Shown here: piece after piece, positions 8,871 to 19,214 of the stretch
Layout: the number at the start of each line of letters is the position of its first letter
Position numbering within the stretch: the first letter of the stretch is position 1
DNA from: Actinomyces haliotis
GTDB lineage: Bacteria > Actinomycetota > Actinomycetes > Actinomycetales > Actinomycetaceae
Direction of reading: 5' to 3'
Assembly (NCBI RefSeq): GCF_015355765.1
Contig: NZ_JACWNA010000020.1
Coordinates: 1 to 64,000 of the forward strand
Length of the DNA: 64,000 nt
Made by a program: the position numbers and the translations under genes
Notes under the pieces: model-generated
What the model saw: the letters and a program-made list of their open reading frames with translations, nothing else
What the model was told of the DNA's origin: nothing
Database searches by the model: none

Positions 8871-11800
8871 ATGAGCGAGTCCGCATCTGCCGCCGCCCAG
8901 AACGCCATGGCCGACCAGGCCGAGACCACCCTCACCGACAGCCTCAACGACGCCGCCCCGGCCGTCGCCCACGCCGCCGGCACCGACAACCGGTCGGTCT
9001 CCGAGCGCCTCGAGGCGGGCGAGCCCTACGTCCTCGCCTTCGGCGGCCAGGCCACCCCGTGGCGGTCCACCCTCGACGAGCTCGTCTCGCTCGACCGTGA
9101 CCTCGCCGACGAGCTCGTCCGCGTGGACGAGGCCGTCTCCCAGCGCCTCGCCCCCGTCGCCACCGAGCTGCTCACCGTCACCCCGCGCGGCCTGCGCGCC
9201 CTCGACGCCGCCGCCGCCCCGGTCGCCCCCGCCCCCAAGGGCGCCGCCGCCAACCAGGCCGACACCGCCGACGTCTCCGTGCCGGGCATCCTCCTTGCCC
9301 AGCACGCCGCCCTCGCCTCTCTCTTGGGCGCCGGCATCGCCGTGACCGGCTCCGCCGCCCCCGCCGAGGCGATCGGCCACTCCCAGGGCGTCCTCGGCGT
9401 CGCCCTCCTCGAGGCGCTCTCCGCCGACGACGACTCCGCCGCCTGGGACGGCGTCGTCGAGGTGCACGCCCTCGCCCGCCTCATCGGCGCCGCCGCCGCT
9501 CGCACCACCCACCGCCTCGGCCTCGGCACGGCGGGGGAGGCCACCCCCATGCTCTCCGTGCGCGGCGTCCCGCGCCCCGTCCTCGACGGCGTGCTCGCCC
9601 GCGTCCCGCAGGCCGCCGGCGTCACCGTCGGCGTCACCAACGGCCGCCAGGCCCACATCCTCTCCGGCCGCCCCGCCGACCTGCAGCTCGTCGTCGCCGC
9701 CCTCGAGGCCGCCGCCCGCCGCAGCGAGAAGGACCGCAAGGAGCGCCGCCGCGGCGGCGCCGTTCTCACCCCCGTCACCGAGTTCCTCGCGACCTCCGTG
9801 CCCTTCCACACCCCGCTGCTCGCCCCCGCCGTCGACGACGTCGTCGCCTGGGCCGACGCCTGCGGCCTCGACACCGAGCGCGCCCACGGGCTCGCCGCCG
9901 CCGTCCTCACGAGCCCCGTCGACTGGCCGGCCCTCGTTACCGAGGCCATCACCGCTCACGACGGCGCCGCCGCCGCGCGCCTCGTCCTCGACCTCGGCCC
10001 CGGCGCCGTCCTCGCCCGTCTTACCGAGGCGATCGTCGCCGGCACCGGCACGACCGTCGTCGCCGCCGGCACCGCCCGCGCCATCGACGAGCTCGACCGC
10101 GCCGGCTCCGCCCCGGCCCCCACCGTCGACCGCTCCCGCTTCGCGCCGCGCCTCACGCGCCTGCCGGACGACCGTGTCACCCTCGACACCGCCTTCACCC
10201 GCCTCACCGGCCGCTCGGCCGTCCTCCTGCCCGGCATGACCCCGACGACGGTCGACCCGGCCATCGTCGCCGCGGCCGCCAACGCCGGCTACTGGGCCGA
10301 GCTCGCCGGCGGCGGCCAGACCACCGCCAAGGTCCTCGCCGACAACCTCGCCGGCCTCGAGGCCCAGCTCGAGCCCGGTCGCACGGCCGCCTTCAACGCC
10401 ATGTTCATGGACCGCTACCTGTGGAACCTCCACCTGGGCACCCAGCGCCTCCTGTCCAAGGCCCGCGGCGCCGGCGCCCCCGTCGACGGCGTCGTCATCT
10501 CCGCCGGCATCCCCGAGCTCGACGAGGCCGTCGAGCTCCTCGAGCGGCTCCACGGCGAGGGCTTCCCCTACGTGGCCCTCAAGCCCGGCACCGTCGACCA
10601 GATCCGTCAGGTCCTCACCATCGCCGAGGCCGTCCCGGACACCCCGATCATCATGCAGATCGAGGACGGCCACGCCGGCGGGCACCACTCGTGGGAGGAC
10701 CTGGACACCATGCTCCTGGCCACCTACGACGCCATCCGCGCCCACGAGAACGTCGTCCTCACCGTCGGCGGCGGCATCGGCACCCCCGAGCGGGCCGCCG
10801 ACTACCTCACCGGCAGCTGGGCCCTCGCCTACGGCACCGCCCCCATGCCGGTCGACGGCGTCATGATCGGCACCGCCGCCATGACCGCCAAGGAGGCCCG
10901 CACCAACGACGACGTCAAGCAGCTTCTCGTCGACACCCCCGGGATCAGTGGCGACGCTGCGGGAACCGCCTCTGACGGCGGCTGGGTCGCCTCCGGCGCC
11001 TCCGCCGGCGGCATGACCTCCGGCCTGTCCCACCTGCGCGCCGACCTCTACGAGATCGACAACTCCTCCGCGAGGGCCTCCCGCCTCATCCAGGAGCTCG
11101 CCGGCGACGACGCAGCCATGGCCGAGCGCCGCGACGAGATGGTCGACGCCCTCTCGCGCACCGCCAAGCCCTACTTCGGCGACGTCGACGAGATGACCTA
11201 CCTGCAGTGGGCCACCCGCTTCGCCGAGCTCTGCGTCGCCCCCCACGAGGGCCGCGCCGCCACCGAGGCCGACTGGAACGACGAGGGCTGGTACGACCGC
11301 TTCCTCGACGTCCTCCACCGCGTCGAGGCCCGCCTGTCCCAGACAGACCACGGCGAGATCGAGACCCTCTTCGCCGACTACGAGGACGTCATCGACCCCG
11401 ACGCCGCCCTCGCCGCCCTCGCCGAGCGCTACCCGGCCGCCGCCACCACCCGCGTCGAGCCCGTCGACGCCGCCTGGTTCCCCGAGCTGTGCCGCAAGCA
11501 CCCCAAGCCCGTGCCCTTCGTCCCCGTCCTCGACGCCGACATCCTGCGCTGGTGGGGCACCGACTCCCTGTGGCAGTCCCAGGACCCGCGCTACAGCGCC
11601 GACCAGGTCCGCATCATCCCCGGCCCGGTCTCCGTCGCCGGCATCACCACCATCAACGAGCCGATCGGCGCCCTCCTCGGCCGCTACGAGACCGCCGCCG
11701 TCGAGGCCCTCCAGGCCGCCGGCACCCCCGAGCACGAGGCCGCCGGCCGCCTCGGTACCCAGGCCGGTCCCTCCGGCCGCACCGTCGCCGACGCCCTCGA

Positions 11801-14800
11801 GCTCGTCCGCACCACGCCCCACGTCCTGTGGAACGGTCACCTCACGGTCAACCCAGCCCGGGTCCTCGACGACGACGCCTACACCGTCGTCGCCCGCCCC
11901 GACGTCGCCGAGGAAGCCTACGACCTCGACATCGCCCTCGACACCCACTGGGACGCTACCCCCGGCGGCGACGCCATCCACGCCGTGCGCCGCCTCGTCG
12001 TCCCGCTGCGTCTCGCCCGCGCCTGGGACGGCGCCGCCCCGCTCGTCGACCCGGGTCGCATCTCCGAGACGATGAACGACCTCCTGCGCGCCACCGCGGG
12101 CGTCGGGGCCGTCTCCGTCACCGGCGACCTCGTCGAGCACCTGCCCGAGGTCGTCCCCGCCGTCGACGGCGCCACCAACGCCAAGGGCGAGGTCGTCACC
12201 CAGCCCTTCGGCACCGTCCACGCGACCTTCACCCTCGCCGACACCCTCGGCGCCGACCACGCCGCCGTCACGGCGGACGCCCTCCCGGCCGACCTCTCCG
12301 CGGCGCCGCTCGTCCCCGACGCGCTCCTCGGCCCGTGCTGGCCCGTCGTCTACGCGGCGCTCGGAAGCGTCGTCGAGGACGGCATGCCCCTCATCGAGGG
12401 CCTCCTCGGCGCCGTCCACCTCGACCACACCATTGACCTGCACCGCTCGCTCGCCGAGCTCGCCGCCGACGCCTGCCCGGACGAGCGGATCACCGTCGAC
12501 GGCTGGGTCGAGGCCCTCGAGGAGTCCAGCGCCGGCCGCGTCGTCGACGTCCGTCTCGAGCTGCGCGAGGAGTCGACCGGCGAGCTGGTCGCCCTCATGC
12601 GCGAGCGCTTCGCCATCCGCGGCCGCGCCCACGGCAACGCCGCCCCCTCCAGCCCCGACCTTGCCGGCGGCACCGGCCGCGAGACCGCCCCGGCTGCCCG
12701 CCGCCTCCTGCGCCGCGTCACCGTCACCGCCCCGAGCGACATGACGGCCTTCGCCCGCGTCACCGGCGACTTCAACCCCATCCACACGAGCTACCACGCC
12801 GCGAAGGTCGCCGGCATGCAGGCCCCGCTCGTCCACGGCATGTGGCTCTCCGCCACCGCCGAGCAGGTCGCCGCCTCCTCCGACCCCGAGGGCGGCAAGC
12901 ACGTCCTCGCCGGCTGGACATACGTCATGCTCGGCACCGTCGAGCTCGAGGACCGCGTCGAGATCAGCGTCGAGCGCACCGGCCTGGTGCGAGGCGGCGG
13001 CTACGTCCTCGAGGTCGTCTGCCGCATCGGCGACGAGGTCGTCTCCCGAGGCACCGCCGTCACCGTTCCCGAGCCCACCGCCTACGTCTACCCCGGCCAG
13101 GGCATCCAGGCCCAGGGCATGGGCCTGGACGAGATGAACAGCTCCAGGGCCGCCCGTCAGGTCTGGGAACGGGCCGACGCCCACACCCGCGCCGAGCTCG
13201 GCTTCTCCGTCATCAACCTCGTCCGCGACAACCCGACCGAGATGACCGCCCGCGGCGTCACTTACCGCCACCCCGAGGGCCTGCTCAACCTCACCCAGTT
13301 CACGCAGGTCGCCCTCGCGACGGTCGCCATGGCGACCACCGCGCGCCTCGCCGAGGCCGGGGCACTCGTCGAGAACGCCGCCTTCGCCGGCCACAGCCTC
13401 GGCGAGTACACGGCCCTGTCCGCCTACGGACACGTCATGCCCGTCGAGACGACGATCTCCATCGTCTTCCAGCGCGGCTCCACCATGCACACCCTCGTCG
13501 AGCGCGACGAGAACGGCGCCTCGAACTACCGCATGGGCGCCCTGCGCCCCAACCAGGCCGGCATCCGCCCCGACCAGGTCGAGGACTACGTCGCCTCCGT
13601 CGCCGAGGCCACCGGCGAGTTCCTCCAGATCGTCAACTACAACCTCGCCGGCGTCCAGTACGCCGTCGCCGGGACGATCAGGGGCCTCGACGCCCTCGCC
13701 GCCGACTCCCGCGCCAAGGCCGAGGCCCGCGGCGGCAAGAACCCCTTCATGCTCGTCCCCGGCATCGACGTGCCCTTCCACTCCGAGGTCCTGCGCCCCG
13801 GCGTGCCCGAGTTCCGCGAGCGCCTCCTGGCCCTCATCCCCGAGGACCTCGACCACGAGCGCCTCATCGGCCGCTACGTGCCGAACCTCGTCGCCCGTCC
13901 CTTCGAGCTGACCCGCGACTTCGCCCAGTCGATTCTCGAGGTCGTGCCCTCTGAGCAGGTCGAGAAGCTCCTCGCCGACTGGGACGCCCAGGCGGCCCGC
14001 CCCCGCGAGCTCGCCCGTACCCTCCTCGTCGAGCTCCTCGCCTGGCAGTTCGCCTCCCCGGTCCGCTGGATCGAGACCCAGGACGTCCTCCTCCGCAGCC
14101 CCGCCGAGGGCGGCCTCGGCATCGAGCACGTCGTCGAGGTCGGCCTCGCCGCCTCCCCGACGCTCGCCAACCTCGCATCCAAGACGCTGCTCCTCCCGTC
14201 CAACGCCGGCCGCCACGTCACCGTGCACAACGCCCGGCGCGACGAGGCCCGCGTCCTGGCCACGGACACCGACCCGGCCGTCGACCTCGACGCCGCCGCG
14301 GAGGACTTCGAGCTCCCCGCCCAGGGCGACGCGCCCGCTGCCGAGTCCTCGGCCCAGGCTGAGGCTGCTCCCGCCGCCCCGGCCGAGTCCGTACCCGCCG
14401 CGTCGACCCCGGCCGCTTCGGCGGCACCCGCGGCCTTCGGCCCCGTCGAGGATCTCCCCTTCGGCGCCACCGACGCCCTCACGGTCCTCCTCGCTCACGC
14501 CGCCCGCATCCTGCCCAACCAGATCGGCGCCACCGACACGACCGAGACGCTCACGAACGGCGTCTCCTCGCGCCGCAACCAGCTCCTCATGGACATGGGC
14601 ACCGAGCTCGAGCTCGCCAGCATCGACGGCGCCGCCGACGCCGACATGACGGCCCTCGCCGCCACCGTCGCCAAGGGCGCCCCGGGCTACAAGCCCTTCG
14701 GCCCCGTCCTCACCGACGCCATCCGCACCGGCCTCGGCCGGATCCTCGGCCCTTCCGGCGTGCGCGCGAACCGCATCAGCGAGCGCGTCACGGGCACCTG

Positions 14801-17800
14801 GGGCCTCGGCGAGGGCTGGGTCTCCCACGTCACCGCCGCGATCATGCTCGGCACCCGCGAGGGCGCCTCGATGCGCGGCGAGGACCTCGCCTCCCTCGGC
14901 TCCTCCGCCCCGCTCGGCTCCGCGGCCGCCGTCGACGCCCTCATCGACAAGGCAGTCCAGGCCGTCGCCGCCGACCACGGCGTGTCCGTGGCCAAGCCCA
15001 GCGCCGGTGGCGGCGCCGGCGGCGCCGTCGTGGACTCGGCCGCGCTGGACGCCTTCGCCGCGACCGTCACCGGCGAGGACGGCGTCCTCGCCACGACGGC
15101 CCGCACGATCCTCAGCGCCCTCGGCCTCGACGAGCCGGCCTCCTTCGACCCCGAGGCCGAGAGCGAGCAGGCTGCCACCCGGGTCCTCGTCGAGGCCGTC
15201 GACGCCGAGCTCGGCACCGGCTGGCTCGCCTCCGTCACCCCGGCCTTCGACGCCGACCGCGCCGTCCTCATCGACGACCGCTGGGCCACCGCCCGCGAGG
15301 ACCTCGCCCGCCTCGGCTCCGGCGAGACTGACCTCGAGGCCGCCCGCCAGTCGCTTGCCCCCGAGCGCTTCACCGGCCTCGGCACCGCCGTCGCCGACCA
15401 GGCCGCCTGGTGGGCCCACTCCCTCGACGGCTCGGACCTCCCCGACGCCGCCGAGCGCGCCGGGATCGCCTCCGCCATCGCCGAGGCCGCCCGCCGCGCC
15501 CCCGTCGCCGGAACCGACTCCGTGCGCTGGGCGGACGACGTCGCCGTCGTCACTGGCTTCGCGCCCCGCTCCATCGCCGCGGCCGTCGCCGGCGACCTCC
15601 TCGCCGGCGGCGCCACCGTCGTCGCCACGAGCTCGCGCCTGACCCACGAGCGCCTCGACTTCGCCAAGCGCCTCTACCGCGAGCACGCCTCCGCCGGCGC
15701 CCGCCTGTGGATCGTGCCGGCGAACCTCGCCTCCTACCGCGACGTCGACGCGCTGACCGACTGGATCGGCCACGACCAGGTCGTCACCTCCGGCGGCTCC
15801 TCGAAGCTCGTCAAGGCGGCCCTCGTCCCGACGCTGCTCTTCCCCTTCGCCGCTCCGCGCGTCGTCGGCACCCTCGCCGACGCCGGCCCGGAGGCCGAGT
15901 CCCAGACCCGCCTCCTGCTGTGGAGCGTCGAGCGCTCCATCGCCTCCCTGTCCGCGATCGGCACCGACACGCACGTCGACCACCGCCTGCACGTCCTCCT
16001 GCCCGGCTCCCCGAACCGCGGCACCTTCGGCGGCGACGGAGCCTACGGCGAGGTCAAGTCCGCGCTCGACGCCGTCGTCAACCGGTGGCGCTCCGAGCCC
16101 GCCTGGTCCGGCCGCGTCACCCTCGCCCACCCGCGCATCGGCTGGGTCCGGGGGACCGGCCTCATGGGCGGCAACGACCCGCTCGTCGAGGCCGTCGAGG
16201 CCGCCGGCGTGCGGACCTGGTCCACCCAGGAGATCGCCGACCAGCTCGTTGAGCTGTGCACCGCCGAGAAGCGCGCTCAGGCCGCCGACGCCCCGGTCGA
16301 GGCGGACCTCACCGGGGGACTGGGCGACGGGGTCGACCTCGTGGCCCTCCGCCAGGACGCCGCCGGCCGCACCGCCCAGGCGCCCGCCGCCGAGCAGGCA
16401 CCGGCCGCCACGATCCCGGCCCTGCCGACGGCCCACACGCCCACGCAGCCCATTGCCCCCGAGTGGGGCGAGGTCGACACGGACCTCGACGACATGGTCG
16501 TCATCGTCTCCACCGGCGAGGTCTCCACGTGGGGCTCCGGCCGCACGCGCCGCGAGGCCGAGCTCGGCATGAGCGGCGGTGACGACGTCGAGCTCACCGC
16601 CGCCGGCGTCCTCGAGCTCGCCTGGGGCATGGGCCTGCTCACCTGGCAGGACTCCCCGAAGGCCGGCTGGTACGACGCCGAGGGCGAGCTCGTGCCCGAG
16701 GACGCCATCTACGACCGCTACCGTGACGAGGTCGTGGCCCGCTCCGGCATCCGCGAGTTCACCGACGACGGCGTCATCGCGCCGATCGCCCCCGAGGAGG
16801 TCACGGTCTACCTTGACCGCGACATCACCCTCACCGTGCCGGACGAGGCCTCCGCCCTCAAGGTCGCCGACTCCGACCCGGAGCACACCCGGATCGTCCC
16901 CGACGAGGAGACGGGCGAGTGGACGGTGACTCGCCTGGCCGGCTCGCTCGCCCGCGTGCCGCGCCGCGCCGCCCTGTCGCGCACCGTCGGCGGCCAGTTC
17001 CCCACGGACTTCGATCCGCAGCGCTGGGGCATCCCGAAGGCCATGAGCGAGGGCATGGACACCATCGCCTCGTGGAACCTCGTGACCGCCGTGGACGCCT
17101 TCCTCTCCGCGGGCTTCAGCCCCGCCGAGCTGCTCCAGGCCGTCCACCCCAGCGACGTCGCCTCCACCCAGGGCACCGGCTTCGGCGGCATGGAGTCCAT
17201 GCGCAAGATGTTCGTCGGCCGCTTCCTGGGCGAGGAGCGCCCCAGCGACATCCTGCAGGAGGCCCTGCCCAACGTCGTCGCCGCGCACGTCATGCAGTCC
17301 TACGTCGGCGGCTACGGCTCGATGGTCCAGCCGGTCTCGGCCTGCGCCACCGCCGCCGTCTCCATCGAGGAGGGCTGGGACAAGATCGCGCTCGGCAAGG
17401 CGGACGTCGTCGTCGCCGGCGCCATCGACGACATCTCGATCGAGTCCGTCGTCGGCTTCGGCAACATGAACGCCACCGCCGAGGCGGCCGCCATGTACGC
17501 CAAGGGCATCTCCGCCCGCCACTTCTCCCGCGCCAACGACCGCCGGCGCGGCGGCTTCGTCGAGGCCGAGGGCGGCGGCACCGTCATCCTGGCCCGCGCC
17601 TCCGTGGCCGCGCGCCTGGGCCTGCCGGTCGCCGGCGTCGTGGGCTTCGTGTCCTCCTACGCCGACGGCGCGCACACCTCGATCCCGGCACCCGGCCTCG
17701 GGGCCCTCGGCGCCGCCCGCGGCGGCACGTCCTCGCGCCTCGCCAAGGCGCTGGGCCGCCTCGGGGTCACCGCCGACGACGTCGCCGTCGTGTCCAAGCA

Positions 17801-18431
17801 CGACACGTCGACGAACGCCAACGACCCCAACGAGTCCGAGCTCCACACCCGGATCGCCCGGGCCCTGGGCCGCACCGAGGGCAACCCCCTCATCGCCGTG
17901 TCCCAGAAGTCCATCACGGGCCACGCCAAGGGCGGTGCCGCGCTCTTCCAGGTCGCCGGCCTCACCGAGATCCTCGCCACCGGCGTCGCGCCGGGCAACG
18001 CGAGCCTCGACGTCGTCGACCGGCCGCTGGAGAAGGACGCCTTCTGGGTGTGGCCGCGCACGCCCATCCGCGTCCCCGCCCGCGGCGGCGTGGTGAGGGC
18101 CGGACTGCTCACGAGCCTCGGCTTCGGGCACGTCTCCGGTCTCATCGCCGTCGTCCACCCCGGCGCCTTCGAGTCCGCGCTGCGGGCCGAGGGCGGTCAG
18201 GAGGCCGTCGACGCCTGGCTGGCCAGCGCCAACCGCCGCCTCGCGGAGGGCACGCGCCACCGTCGCGCCGGGATGATCGGCCGCGCCCCGCTCTTCGAGC
18301 AGGTCGAGGGCCGCCGCCTCGGTGAGGAGTCCAAGCACCGCGTCCCCCACGAGGTCGAGGCCGCTATGCTGCTCGACCCGGAGGCGCGCCTGGGCACCGA
18401 CGGCGTCTTCCACACGGGCGAGACCGCCTGA
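8871..18431 (+). CDS. fas: Type I fatty acid synthase, single-chain
   Basis: This 3186-residue multienzyme makes long-chain acyl-CoA from acetyl- and malonyl-CoA. Its size and domain order match bacterial FAS I of mycobacteria, corynebacteria and bifidobacteria. Domains: acetyltransferase (GHSQG, S171); enoyl reductase TIM barrel (about 430-900, LLPGMTPTTV and GGGIGTPE); hot-dog dehydratase (DFNPIH, D1300 and H1305); malonyl/palmitoyl transferase (GHSLGEY, S1509); Ala/Pro linker; ACP with GVSSRRNQLL, where S1899 or S1900 takes the phosphopantetheine; ketoreductase (about 2220-2500); ketosynthase with C2825 (SACAT), H2977 and H3018. There is no C-terminal PPTase domain; acpS nearby supplies that. 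The frame is open from 7746, but ATG 8871 with CCCAGGAG upstream, after the accD stop, is the start. Confidence 0.96.
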   Translation: MSESASAAAQNAMADQAETTLTDSLNDAAPAVAHAAGTDNRSVSERLEAGEPYVLAFGGQATPWRSTLDELVSLDRDLADELVRVDEAVSQRLAPVATELLTVTPRGLRALDAAAAPVAPAPKGAAANQADTADVSVPGILLAQHAALASLLGAGIAVTGSAAPAEAIGHSQGVLGVALLEALSADDDSAAWDGVVEVHALARLIGAAAARTTHRLGLGTAGEATPMLSVRGVPRPVLDGVLARVPQAAGVTVGVTNGRQAHILSGRPADLQLVVAALEAAARRSEKDRKERRRGGAVLTPVTEFLATSVPFHTPLLAPAVDDVVAWADACGLDTERAHGLAAAVLTSPVDWPALVTEAITAHDGAAAARLVLDLGPGAVLARLTEAIVAGTGTTVVAAGTARAIDELDRAGSAPAPTVDRSRFAPRLTRLPDDRVTLDTAFTRLTGRSAVLLPGMTPTTVDPAIVAAAANAGYWAELAGGGQTTAKVLADNLAGLEAQLEPGRTAAFNAMFMDRYLWNLHLGTQRLLSKARGAGAPVDGVVISAGIPELDEAVELLERLHGEGFPYVALKPGTVDQIRQVLTIAEAVPDTPIIMQIEDGHAGGHHSWEDLDTMLLATYDAIRAHENVVLTVGGGIGTPERAADYLTGSWALAYGTAPMPVDGVMIGTAAMTAKEARTNDDVKQLLVDTPGISGDAAGTASDGGWVASGASAGGMTSGLSHLRADLYEIDNSSARASRLIQELAGDDAAMAERRDEMVDALSRTAKPYFGDVDEMTYLQWATRFAELCVAPHEGRAATEADWNDEGWYDRFLDVLHRVEARLSQTDHGEIETLFADYEDVIDPDAALAALAERYPAAATTRVEPVDAAWFPELCRKHPKPVPFVPVLDADILRWWGTDSLWQSQDPRYSADQVRIIPGPVSVAGITTINEPIGALLGRYETAAVEALQAAGTPEHEAAGRLGTQAGPSGRTVADALELVRTTPHVLWNGHLTVNPARVLDDDAYTVVARPDVAEEAYDLDIALDTHWDATPGGDAIHAVRRLVVPLRLARAWDGAAPLVDPGRISETMNDLLRATAGVGAVSVTGDLVEHLPEVVPAVDGATNAKGEVVTQPFGTVHATFTLADTLGADHAAVTADALPADLSAAPLVPDALLGPCWPVVYAALGSVVEDGMPLIEGLLGAVHLDHTIDLHRSLAELAADACPDERITVDGWVEALEESSAGRVVDVRLELREESTGELVALMRERFAIRGRAHGNAAPSSPDLAGGTGRETAPAARRLLRRVTVTAPSDMTAFARVTGDFNPIHTSYHAAKVAGMQAPLVHGMWLSATAEQVAASSDPEGGKHVLAGWTYVMLGTVELEDRVEISVERTGLVRGGGYVLEVVCRIGDEVVSRGTAVTVPEPTAYVYPGQGIQAQGMGLDEMNSSRAARQVWERADAHTRAELGFSVINLVRDNPTEMTARGVTYRHPEGLLNLTQFTQVALATVAMATTARLAEAGALVENAAFAGHSLGEYTALSAYGHVMPVETTISIVFQRGSTMHTLVERDENGASNYRMGALRPNQAGIRPDQVEDYVASVAEATGEFLQIVNYNLAGVQYAVAGTIRGLDALAADSRAKAEARGGKNPFMLVPGIDVPFHSEVLRPGVPEFRERLLALIPEDLDHERLIGRYVPNLVARPFELTRDFAQSILEVVPSEQVEKLLADWDAQAARPRELARTLLVELLAWQFASPVRWIETQDVLLRSPAEGGLGIEHVVEVGLAASPTLANLASKTLLLPSNAGRHVTVHNARRDEARVLATDTDPAVDLDAAAEDFELPAQGDAPAAESSAQAEAAPAAPAESVPAASTPAASAAPAAFGPVEDLPFGATDALTVLLAHAARILPNQIGATDTTETLTNGVSSRRNQLLMDMGTELELASIDGAADADMTALAATVAKGAPGYKPFGPVLTDAIRTGLGRILGPSGVRANRISERVTGTWGLGEGWVSHVTAAIMLGTREGASMRGEDLASLGSSAPLGSAAAVDALIDKAVQAVAADHGVSVAKPSAGGGAGGAVVDSAALDAFAATVTGEDGVLATTARTILSALGLDEPASFDPEAESEQAATRVLVEAVDAELGTGWLASVTPAFDADRAVLIDDRWATAREDLARLGSGETDLEAARQSLAPERFTGLGTAVADQAAWWAHSLDGSDLPDAAERAGIASAIAEAARRAPVAGTDSVRWADDVAVVTGFAPRSIAAAVAGDLLAGGATVVATSSRLTHERLDFAKRLYREHASAGARLWIVPANLASYRDVDALTDWIGHDQVVTSGGSSKLVKAALVPTLLFPFAAPRVVGTLADAGPEAESQTRLLLWSVERSIASLSAIGTDTHVDHRLHVLLPGSPNRGTFGGDGAYGEVKSALDAVVNRWRSEPAWSGRVTLAHPRIGWVRGTGLMGGNDPLVEAVEAAGVRTWSTQEIADQLVELCTAEKRAQAADAPVEADLTGGLGDGVDLVALRQDAAGRTAQAPAAEQAPAATIPALPTAHTPTQPIAPEWGEVDTDLDDMVVIVSTGEVSTWGSGRTRREAELGMSGGDDVELTAAGVLELAWGMGLLTWQDSPKAGWYDAEGELVPEDAIYDRYRDEVVARSGIREFTDDGVIAPIAPEEVTVYLDRDITLTVPDEASALKVADSDPEHTRIVPDEETGEWTVTRLAGSLARVPRRAALSRTVGGQFPTDFDPQRWGIPKAMSEGMDTIASWNLVTAVDAFLSAGFSPAELLQAVHPSDVASTQGTGFGGMESMRKMFVGRFLGEERPSDILQEALPNVVAAHVMQSYVGGYGSMVQPVSACATAAVSIEEGWDKIALGKADVVVAGAIDDISIESVVGFGNMNATAEAAAMYAKGISARHFSRANDRRRGGFVEAEGGGTVILARASVAARLGLPVAGVVGFVSSYADGAHTSIPAPGLGALGAARGGTSSRLAKALGRLGVTADDVAVVSKHDTSTNANDPNESELHTRIARALGRTEGNPLIAVSQKSITGHAKGGAALFQVAGLTEILATGVAPGNASLDVVDRPLEKDAFWVWPRTPIRVPARGGVVRAGLLTSLGFGHVSGLIAVVHPGAFESALRAEGGQEAVDAWLASANRRLAEGTRHRRAGMIGRAPLFEQVEGRRLGEESKHRVPHEVEAAMLLDPEARLGTDGVFHTGETA

Positions 18432-18438
18432 GCCTCCC

Positions 18439-18472
18439 CGCCGAGGTCGGCTGATCTCCGCGCCGAGATCGG
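18439..18472 (-). repeat. 22-bp-period intergenic repeat (locus B)
   Basis: Two cores on the minus strand, CCGACCTCGGCG at 18450-18439 and CCGATCTCGGCG at 18472-18461, are offset by exactly 22 bp. The linker CGGAGATCAG is nearly the CGGAGATCGA linker of locus A. The repeat begins 8 nt after the fas stop codon. Confidence 0.7.
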
Positions 18473-18490
18473 TCGATCCTGAGCCCGGGG

Positions 18491-18522
18491 CCGTGCCGGC
18501 TTCCTGGTCCCCTCCGGCACGG
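18491..18522 (+). terminator. Possible terminator or attenuating hairpin after fas
   Basis: A 9-bp perfect stem CCGTGCCGG/CCGGCACGG with a 14-nt loop lies 60 bp downstream of fas. It could end or reduce transcription before the GNAT and acpS genes. Confidence 0.35.
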
Positions 18523-18646
18523 TCCCGCGTCCCGACGGAGCTCGTCGGTCCCGCACCGCTCTGACGGTGCCGGACCGACGGGCGACGCCGCGCCTCCCCT
18601 CCTATGCCTCGCTTCTCCCTCGTCCCACCACCAGAAGGAGTCCTCC

Positions 18647-19195
18647 ATGGAGGATCGATCCGTCACCGTCGTCCGGCCGATGCGTCCCGAGGACGCCGGC
18701 GCCGCTCGTCGTGCCCAGTACGAGGGCTGGCGTGACGCCTACGTCCGCCCCGACGGGGTGAGCACCGCCTGGCTCGAGGAGGTGTGGCGGCCGCGTCTGA
18801 GCGAGGCAGGGATCGCCGAGTTCGCGGCCGAGGTCGCCGAGGGACAGCACTGTCCGCGGATCGTCCAGCTCGTCGCCGAGCTCGACGACGGTGCGGGACC
18901 CGTGGTGGTCGGGCTCGCGATCGCCCTCGCGCCCGAGAAGGGCCCGCAGGAGCTCCGCGTCCTCTACGTCGCGAGCCGAGCCCGGGGCAGGGGCGTGGGA
19001 AGCGCCCTCATGGACGCCGTCCTGGCGCACATGGACCTGACGCGACCCGTGAGCCTCGGCGTCGCCGCCTTCAACGAGGACGCCCGGCGCTTCTACCGCC
19101 GCTTCGGCTTCCGCGAGGTTCGCGGGCTCGAGTCCGAGTTCGCCGGGGTCATCCCCGAGGTGACGATGACCCGCCGTGCTGCCGTGGCCCGGTGA
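18647..19195 (+). CDS. GNAT family N-acetyltransferase
   Basis: This 182-residue protein has a complete GNAT fold. Motif A, RARGRGVGSALMDAVL, provides the acetyl-CoA pyrophosphate loop (Q/RxxGxG/A), and NEDARRFYRRFGF is the typical motif B. The substrate cannot be told. It has its own ribosome site (AGAAGGAG) and starts about 215 bp after fas, with acpS 19 nt downstream. It therefore sits between fas and acpS, which are more often adjacent, and may be an inserted gene sharing their transcript. Confidence 0.85.
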   Translation: MEDRSVTVVRPMRPEDAGAARRAQYEGWRDAYVRPDGVSTAWLEEVWRPRLSEAGIAEFAAEVAEGQHCPRIVQLVAELDDGAGPVVVGLAIALAPEKGPQELRVLYVASRARGRGVGSALMDAVLAHMDLTRPVSLGVAAFNEDARRFYRRFGFREVRGLESEFAGVIPEVTMTRRAAVAR

Positions 19196-19214
19196 CGCGC
19201 GGGACAATCGGCGC

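Noticed and set aside
8733-18413. A 3226-codon open frame on the minus strand opposite fas, and similar long antisense frames elsewhere
   Set aside because: These are codon-bias shadows of high-GC genes: composition is Gly/Ala/Asp-rich and repetitive, no motifs are seen, and the opposite strand has complete conserved domains.
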